NCBI GenBank assembly: GCA_039680605.1
Contig: JBDKTA010000025.1
Span: forward strand, 62,001-126,000
Length of the DNA stretch: 64,000 bases
Direction of reading: 5' to 3'
From: Planctomycetaceae bacterium
GTDB taxonomy: Bacteria; Planctomycetota; Phycisphaerae; SM23-33
Part shown: positions 59,186 through 64,000 of the stretch, piece by piece
Layout of the letters: the number at the start of each line of letters is the position of its first letter
Position numbering within the stretch: position 1 is the stretch's first letter
Position numbers and translations under genes: made by a program
Notes under the pieces: model-generated
What the model was told of the DNA's origin: nothing
Database searches by the model: none
What the model saw: the letters and a program-made list of their open reading frames with translations, nothing else

Positions 59186-59537
59186 AACGATCTGCTGCAC
59201 GGCTAGATTGAGCTGCACACTGGCTTCTTGGCAAGGCATTCCAAGCCGGGGCTTGAAATATTGTTCATGCATCCCAGGCCCGTTCACGGGCCTTCGTCCT
59301 ACCGAAGGGATGCCTAGCCCCGGCCTTTGAGGCCCGGGGGTCGGTAGTGCAACAACCCGTTTGTTTTTTAGCGTGCTTCAGCACGCTTACTGCCCAGCCC
59401 GCAGGTAAGCACGCTGAAGCGTGCTCGAAGAAAAGAGGGAACGGCAATCGTCGTTTCACCCCGCCGCAAACGGCGGGGCTAAGCCCGGCTCCGCCGGGAC
59501 AAAGGCCGCTCAAGCGGCCTGTTCCCGACCCCCGTGC
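59186..59537. other. Non-coding stretch with GC palindromes
   Basis: No gene is supported. A near-palindrome of two 21-nt arms, AGCGTGCTTCAGCACGCTTAC and its inverse with four mismatches, spans 59370-59425. Further hairpins are CCCGGCTCCGCCGGG and GGCCGCTCAAGCGGCC at about 59485-59520. Confidence 0.6.
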
Positions 59538-59581
59538 TGCCGTTAATCTGCCGTTAAAGTGCCGTTATAGTGCCGTTAAAT
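59538..59581. repeat. Four tandem 11-bp repeats (TGCCGTTAAAG)
   Basis: Copies at 59538, 59549, 59560 and 59571 differ only in the last three bases (TGCCGTTAATC, TGCCGTTAAAG, TGCCGTTATAG, TGCCGTTAAAT). The 11-bp period puts all copies on one face of the DNA, as in a binding-site array. The last copy abuts the end of the minus-strand gene at 59581. Confidence 0.8.
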
Positions 59582-60081
59582 CAGGCCTCTTCGCACCTTC
59601 GCCCTTCGTGCCTTTGTGGCAAGACTCCCTGCTGTTCCCGCCGCCGACGTCGTGCGACTCTTGCGGCGAAAACGGCCGTCAAAGAGCCGCAAATCAGCCA
59701 GACGGCCCAGCACGGAATCACGAGCAACGTGAACCTCGCTGGCGGCATCTGCCACGCAAAAGGCGGACGATACCTTCCCTGCACTACTTCAAATTGCAAA
59801 AGCCCACTGCGTGAGGCCACATCAAAACCCACCCCAGTACACCACTGCTGCACTAGCTTGTCGGAGGGTTCACACACCAGCACGAAGGATGTATCCCGCT
59901 TCCAGTTGGTGAATCGATTGAACAGGAAGTCCCCCTTCCCCACGCCCAGTTCGCAGTGGGTGCCAAATGGGCCCCACAGCAGGAGCATACTATGGCCGTA
60001 GCTCACGCCCCAGAGTCCGCTTACCACCAACCACAGAATTATCGAAATGGCCAACCCTGCGTAGCCCCAGCGCCTGTTCAT
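59581..60081 (-). CDS. Hypothetical small membrane protein
   Basis: A 166-residue protein with two membrane segments (GLAISIILWLVVSGLWGVSY near the N-terminus, FTLLVIPCWAVWLICGSLTA near residue 120-140) and a beta-rich loop between them. The C-terminus is Arg-rich. Such proteins with an IPxW second segment are common in planctomycetes, with no known function. It ends in the 11-bp repeats and is 17 bp from the gene at 60099. Confidence 0.6.
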   Translation of the reverse strand: MNRRWGYAGLAISIILWLVVSGLWGVSYGHSMLLLWGPFGTHCELGVGKGDFLFNRFTNWKRDTSFVLVCEPSDKLVQQWCTGVGFDVASRSGLLQFEVVQGRYRPPFAWQMPPARFTLLVIPCWAVWLICGSLTAVFAARVARRRRREQQGVLPQRHEGRRCEEA

Positions 60082-60098
60082 GTCCTCACCCTATCTTC

Positions 60099-61673
60099 TC
60101 AATCCGCCGTGCGTCTTGGACCGCCGATGCCGTTGTTGTGGTAGCCGCCCTGCTGGACATCGGGGCTGGCGTCGGGCTTGATCTCGCTGACGGTCAGGCT
60201 CTTGATCGTCGCGTCGCCGCCCTCGGCTGACTGCGTAACCGCCCCTGGCGTGCAGTCGGCCTTGAGCTGCTTCTCGATGAAGAAATACCCGTCGGCCCAG
60301 ACGGTGACCATGCCCTTCTGCACGAAGACCCTCAGGTTCAGCAGCTTGTCGGCCTGCTTGATGTCGAACCGCAGCGGCGCGCCGTCGACGATCAGATGAT
60401 CGCCGGTGTACTCGATCTTCAGGGCGGCCGCCTTGCCGGTAATGCTCATCACCACACGCTTGGCGCTGCCGGGGTCGATCTGGGCCTGGATGAAGGCCTT
60501 GGTGGTTGTGAAGGGGACGGCCTCGCCGGCGCCGGCCAGCGGTTTGTTCTCGACCTTCGTTACGTTGCCAAAGAGCTTCGTGACGGCACTGAGCAGCACG
60601 TGGGTGTCCCAGAGCATCGGGCAGCGGCGGCTGTGCGTGAAGGGCTTGCTCTTGCAGCCCAGGCAGTAGTACCCGCTGTGGACGCCGGTGTCGGTAACGA
60701 CGACGGCGTTGCAGTTGCCCAGCGGCTTGTAGTCATGCACGGTCACCATCGGGGCCGGCCAGTTCATCCAGTAAATGCTCTGGTGGTTGTGCCCGGCGTG
60801 GATGAGCTGGACGTTGTAGTCCTTGAGCATCTTATGGAACTTGGCCCCGTCGGGGTTGGGGTAGTGATAGCTCAGGATGATTCGCTTGCCCTTGGGCTGG
60901 GCCTTGAAGTCGCGTTCGAGCCACTCGACGACCTCTGGGCGGACGGCTTCCTCATAGCAGTCGATCCCGACAAAGTGAACGTCGGCATAATCGAACGCCC
61001 ACCGCATGGGACCCAGGTCTTTCGTCCAGGCGCCGTGGCCTTCGAGTTCGGGTTTGCCCGGGGCGACGACGTCATGATTGCCGATAACGTGCAGGAACGG
61101 GACTTTGAACTTCTTCTCGGCGTCGGTCAGCACGGCGAAGGTCTGGCCTTGCGGGCTCTCGCCGAAGCTCGTATCGCCGGTGTCGAGAACGAACTTCACA
61201 TCGCTGCCCAGGCTGTTGACAAACTCGGCGAAGGCGTCGCAACCGTTGGGGAAACGGCAGTGGCTGTCACTGTGCTGGAGGTACATGAACGGCAGCGCCT
61301 GCTTGTCTTCTCGCAGGCCGAAATGAACCGCCGCGGGGTCCTTCATATCCGCCAGGGTCACCCAATAGCGGCCGGTGGGCCACTTGCCCGACGGCCAGCA
61401 GACGTTGATCGCCTGGGCGGGTCGGAACTTGAACATGGGGTCTGCCGCGGGCTTGATCGTGTACGACCCGTCATCGCCGGTAACGACGAACTCCTTACCG
61501 TCAGTGATCCGCACGCCGGCGATTCCCTTCTCGCCGGCATCGAGCACACCGTTGGCGTTGGCGTCGAGAAACACCTTGCCGCTGACCGCTTGCGGCGTAG
61601 CGGGCTGCCCGTGCGCCGAAGTCCAACCGAGCCCCGCCGCCAGAACGATCAATGCACAATTACGGATGTTCAT
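60099..61673 (-). CDS. Secreted calcineurin-like phosphoesterase
   Basis: A 524-residue protein with a signal peptide (CALIVLAAGLGWTSAHG). Residues 30-75 form an SdrD B-like domain (GKVFLDANANGVLDAGEKG). The metallophosphoesterase domain has HSDSH, LDTGDTSF, IGNHDVV, SYHYP and AGHNHQS, the full metal site. The C-terminal 130 residues end in LRVFVQKGMVTVWADGYFFI, a beta-sandwich resembling the end of GH32 enzymes. Probably an exported phosphatase that binds carbohydrate. It is divergent from the next gene. Confidence 0.88.
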   Translation of the reverse strand: MNIRNCALIVLAAGLGWTSAHGQPATPQAVSGKVFLDANANGVLDAGEKGIAGVRITDGKEFVVTGDDGSYTIKPAADPMFKFRPAQAINVCWPSGKWPTGRYWVTLADMKDPAAVHFGLREDKQALPFMYLQHSDSHCRFPNGCDAFAEFVNSLGSDVKFVLDTGDTSFGESPQGQTFAVLTDAEKKFKVPFLHVIGNHDVVAPGKPELEGHGAWTKDLGPMRWAFDYADVHFVGIDCYEEAVRPEVVEWLERDFKAQPKGKRIILSYHYPNPDGAKFHKMLKDYNVQLIHAGHNHQSIYWMNWPAPMVTVHDYKPLGNCNAVVVTDTGVHSGYYCLGCKSKPFTHSRRCPMLWDTHVLLSAVTKLFGNVTKVENKPLAGAGEAVPFTTTKAFIQAQIDPGSAKRVVMSITGKAAALKIEYTGDHLIVDGAPLRFDIKQADKLLNLRVFVQKGMVTVWADGYFFIEKQLKADCTPGAVTQSAEGGDATIKSLTVSEIKPDASPDVQQGGYHNNGIGGPRRTAD

Positions 61674-61773
61674 GAGGTTCTCCAGGACGCGATGATACCA
61701 GAAACAAATGCGCCTGTCGCCACGCCATGCCGCCCACCGGCGGGTTCAATACACTGCCCTTACTGGAGCGATC

Positions 61774-62742
61774 ATGCACAATCGAATCTGGATTTCCGCG
61801 GCCGCGTGTACGGTGCTGTTGGCGATAGGCCTTTCCTGGGCGGATGAACCTGCCGCCGCCCCGCCCCCCCCTGCCGCGTCGCAGCCGGCCAGTGCCTCGG
61901 GTCCGGTGACGATCACCATATTCAGCACCAACGACATTCACGATCACATGGAAGGCTTTCAGCAGGTCATCGGGTATGTCCGCGCATTCCGCGCCAAAGA
62001 CCCCAACGCCCTGCTGCTGGACGCCGGCGACATGACCGGCACGGGCGAAGAAGCCCTGGGGATCACGCGGGCCGAGGCCATGTGGTGCATGGCCCTGGCG
62101 GCGAGGTACGACGCCGTCATTTTCGGCAATCACGACCACGGCAACGGCAAGGCCCGCCTGATCGAACTGGGCGAGAAGTACCCGGCCATGCCGATGCTGA
62201 TGGCCAACGTCAAGTTCGGCGAAAAGGAACAGGACCTGGCCAATCGCTTCCCCCCGTATAAGATGTTCCAGTTCCAGGGGGTGAAGGTGGCCGTCATCGG
62301 CGTCTCGTCCTCCGACGTCCGCTACACCAAGAAGAACCGCTTCGAGTTGTATTACGAAGTGCCGATCGTACACCAGTACGTGCGCAAGCTCCGCAAGGAA
62401 GCCGACATCATCATCGCCATCACGCACCTCGACGAAGGCTCCGACTTTGCCATCGGCTCGGGCCCCGACGCGCCGGACTTGATCGTCGGCGGGCACTCCC
62501 ATGGCGCCCCCTGCACCGTCTGGGGACGCGAGAAGAAGAGCTTCCTGATCAAGGCAGGGCGGTACGGCCGGGTGCTGGGCAAGGTGACGATCGTCTGGGA
62601 CGGCTCGAAGATCAGCAGCCTCAAAGGCGAGTTGCTGGGCCCGACGAAGGATTGGCCTGAAGATGAGCCGGTGACGACCTTGCTCAAGGCGTATCGCAAG
62701 GCGAATGAAGAACGCAAGGCCAAGGAAAGCAGCAACAAATAG
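61774..62742 (+). CDS. Secreted 5'-nucleotidase-type metallophosphoesterase (UshA N-domain)
   Basis: A 322-residue protein from ATG 61774. A signal peptide (ISAAACTVLLAIGLSWA) is followed by a Pro/Ala-rich linker. Motifs STNDIHDH, LLLDAGDMTGTG, IFGNHDHG, AITHLDEG and VGGHSHG are those of the UshA/CpdB metal domain. The C-terminal substrate domain of UshA is absent, so the enzyme may be a broad phosphatase or phosphodiesterase in the periplasm. The 100 bp upstream separate it from the divergent phosphoesterase. Confidence 0.88.
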   Translation: MHNRIWISAAACTVLLAIGLSWADEPAAAPPPPAASQPASASGPVTITIFSTNDIHDHMEGFQQVIGYVRAFRAKDPNALLLDAGDMTGTGEEALGITRAEAMWCMALAARYDAVIFGNHDHGNGKARLIELGEKYPAMPMLMANVKFGEKEQDLANRFPPYKMFQFQGVKVAVIGVSSSDVRYTKKNRFELYYEVPIVHQYVRKLRKEADIIIAITHLDEGSDFAIGSGPDAPDLIVGGHSHGAPCTVWGREKKSFLIKAGRYGRVLGKVTIVWDGSKISSLKGELLGPTKDWPEDEPVTTLLKAYRKANEERKAKESSNK

Positions 62743-62813
62743 GATCCTGCGGGCGTGGAAAGCTGCCAGGCCCCAAGCAGCAGGATCATGCAATACAATC
62801 GAAAGGGATAGTG

Positions 62814-64000
62814 ATGACACTGAGGCACTCTCTGGCAGTTCTGGCGGCGGTGGTTACAGTCGGCGGCGGTTCGCTTTCGGTCCAGGCCAAGCCGCGCAAG
62901 GCCCCGCCGGCGCCGCCGGCTCTTCCGGCGGCAGGCGTACTGCATCTGCCGGCGGTGATCGGGTCAAACATGGTGCTGCAGCGCGACGTACCGCTGCCGA
63001 TCTGGGGCTGGGCCGGCGCCGGCCACAAGGTCACCGTCAAGCTCGGCGGCGTTGAGAAGACCGCCACGGCCGACGACAAGGGCAAGTGGACGCTCACGCT
63101 GCCGGCGCAGAAGTCCGGCGGCGAGGCGCTGACGATGACGGTATCAGCCCCGCCGGCCCCCGGAACGGACAAGCCCCAGGTGATCGAGCTGACGAACATT
63201 CTCGTTGGCGAGGTGTGGCTGGCGTCGGGTCAATCGAACATGGAATGGGGCGTTGCCGGCTCGCGCGACGCGGCCAAGGAAATCGCCGCGGCCAAGTTGC
63301 CTCGCATCCGCCTGTTCAATGTTCCCAAGGTGCAGACCGGCGCCCCATCGCACGATGTCGCCGCGCAGTGGGTCGAGTGCTCGCCCGAGTCGGTCCGCGG
63401 CTTTTCCGCCGTGGCGTTCTTCTTCGGCCGCGTCATCAATAAAGAACTCGACGTGCCCGTCGCCCTGATCAACGCCTCGTGGGGCGGATCGCCCATCCAG
63501 CCGTGGACGCCGCCGGCCGGTTACGAACTGGTGCCCCGGTTCAAGACGGTCAAGGTCCAGCCGGGCCCGGCAACGATGTTCAACGGCATGGTGGCCCCGC
63601 TGGCGCCCTTCGCCATCCGCGGCGCGCTGTGGTACCAGGGCGAGACGAACTGCATTCAGAACGACGGTCTCTTCTACACCGAGCGTATGAAGGCCCTGGT
63701 GCTGGGCTGGCGGAAGGTATGGAACCAGGGCGACTTCCCCTTCTACTCGGTGCAGATCGCACCCTGGGCCGGGTACAAACCCTCCCTGCCGACATTCTGG
63801 CAGGCGCAGCTCGACTCGGTCAGGCTCATCCCGAACACCGGGTTGGCCCAGACGACGGACCTGGTGGCCGATGTCGGCAATATCCACCCCGTCGACAAGG
63901 TCGACGTCGGCGCTCGCCTGGCGCGGCTGGCACTGAAGGGCGCGTACGGCCGCAAGGACGTCGTCACCTCCGGTCCGACGTTCAAGGCGATGACGGTCAA
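62814..64000 (+). CDS. Sialate O-acetylesterase-like protein (cut by right edge)
   Basis: The frame opens at ATG 62814, 8 bp after an AAAGGGA ribosome site, and runs to the edge (395 codons). A signal peptide (SLAVLAAVVTVGGGSLSVQA) precedes a beta-sandwich (SNMVLQRDVPLPIWGWAGAG). The SGNH-type SASA domain has ASGQSNMEW (nucleophile Ser), GALWYQGETN and the catalytic NIHPVDK His near the end. It deacetylates O-acetyl groups of sialic acid or plant glycans such as xylan. The 3' end is not in the window. Confidence 0.93.
   Translation, partial: MTLRHSLAVLAAVVTVGGGSLSVQAKPRKAPPAPPALPAAGVLHLPAVIGSNMVLQRDVPLPIWGWAGAGHKVTVKLGGVEKTATADDKGKWTLTLPAQKSGGEALTMTVSAPPAPGTDKPQVIELTNILVGEVWLASGQSNMEWGVAGSRDAAKEIAAAKLPRIRLFNVPKVQTGAPSHDVAAQWVECSPESVRGFSAVAFFFGRVINKELDVPVALINASWGGSPIQPWTPPAGYELVPRFKTVKVQPGPATMFNGMVAPLAPFAIRGALWYQGETNCIQNDGLFYTERMKALVLGWRKVWNQGDFPFYSVQIAPWAGYKPSLPTFWQAQLDSVRLIPNTGLAQTTDLVADVGNIHPVDKVDVGARLARLALKGAYGRKDVVTSGPTFKAMTV

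Overview
The window looks like part of a GC-rich bacterial chromosome, most plausibly a planctomycete (Phycisphaerae-like). This is an inference from secreted GH95, sialate-esterase and SdrD-like/metallophosphoesterase genes, a large sugar-nucleotide/glycan cluster, and intergenic DNA full of short GC palindromes. No rRNA or marker gene is present to fix the taxonomy.

Region 1 (1-13,979) is a defence island read mostly leftwards. A WYL-domain regulator (12,954-13,979) stands ahead of a tightly packed operon: a 47-residue HTH microprotein, a DUF262/DUF1524 type IV-like nuclease, HsdR, HsdM, HsdS, then an ABC-type AAA ATPase and an HNH nuclease that look like a Septu/PtuAB-type pair fused to the tail of the type I locus. 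A second, truncated HNH gene enters from the left edge.

Region 2 (13,980-18,480) is a junction zone. It holds an ARPP-1-like protein, a receiver-like/winged-helix protein, an odd tRNA-Arg(ACG)-derived gene that lacks a D-arm but has a consensus promoter and a terminator, the C-terminal stub of a tyrosine recombinase, and two small membrane-anchored proteins.

Region 3 (18,485-22,816) opens a glycan locus with an ArnT-like membrane glycosyltransferase, a GT4 enzyme and a WcaJ-like phosphoglycosyl transferase. Region 4 (22,817-29,097) interrupts it with accessory DNA: 232-bp tandem repeats with long hairpins, a methyltransferase fused to an Mrr-like nuclease, a nuclease pseudogene, an AT-richer RHH/methyltransferase/unknown unit, an IS1182-like transposase fragment and an orphan patatin with its own consensus promoter.

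Region 5 (29,258-44,725) is the main glycan cluster. WbpB/WbpD/WbpE-like enzymes make a diacetamido-uronic acid type sugar. A GumK-like transferase, two GT4 enzymes and an AsnB-like amidotransferase follow. A seven-gene overlapping operon then encodes a deacetylase-like protein, a sugar formyltransferase, WbqC, a methyltransferase and three successive radical SAM/SPASM-type proteins. This last operon is the best candidate here for an undescribed pathway.

Region 6 (44,738-64,000) is mixed: a lipoprotein, a vapB-vapC-xthA operon, GH95 fucosidase, a Ycf46-like AAA ATPase opposite a lid-less Hsp70, DUF4272, a B12-binding radical SAM protein, tRNA-Pro(GGG) with a duplicated 3' end, membrane proteins, two divergent secreted phosphoesterases and a sialate O-acetylesterase cut by the right edge. 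Short palindromes with a GTCTC/GTCCC loop recur in the gaps and form one recognisable repeat family.
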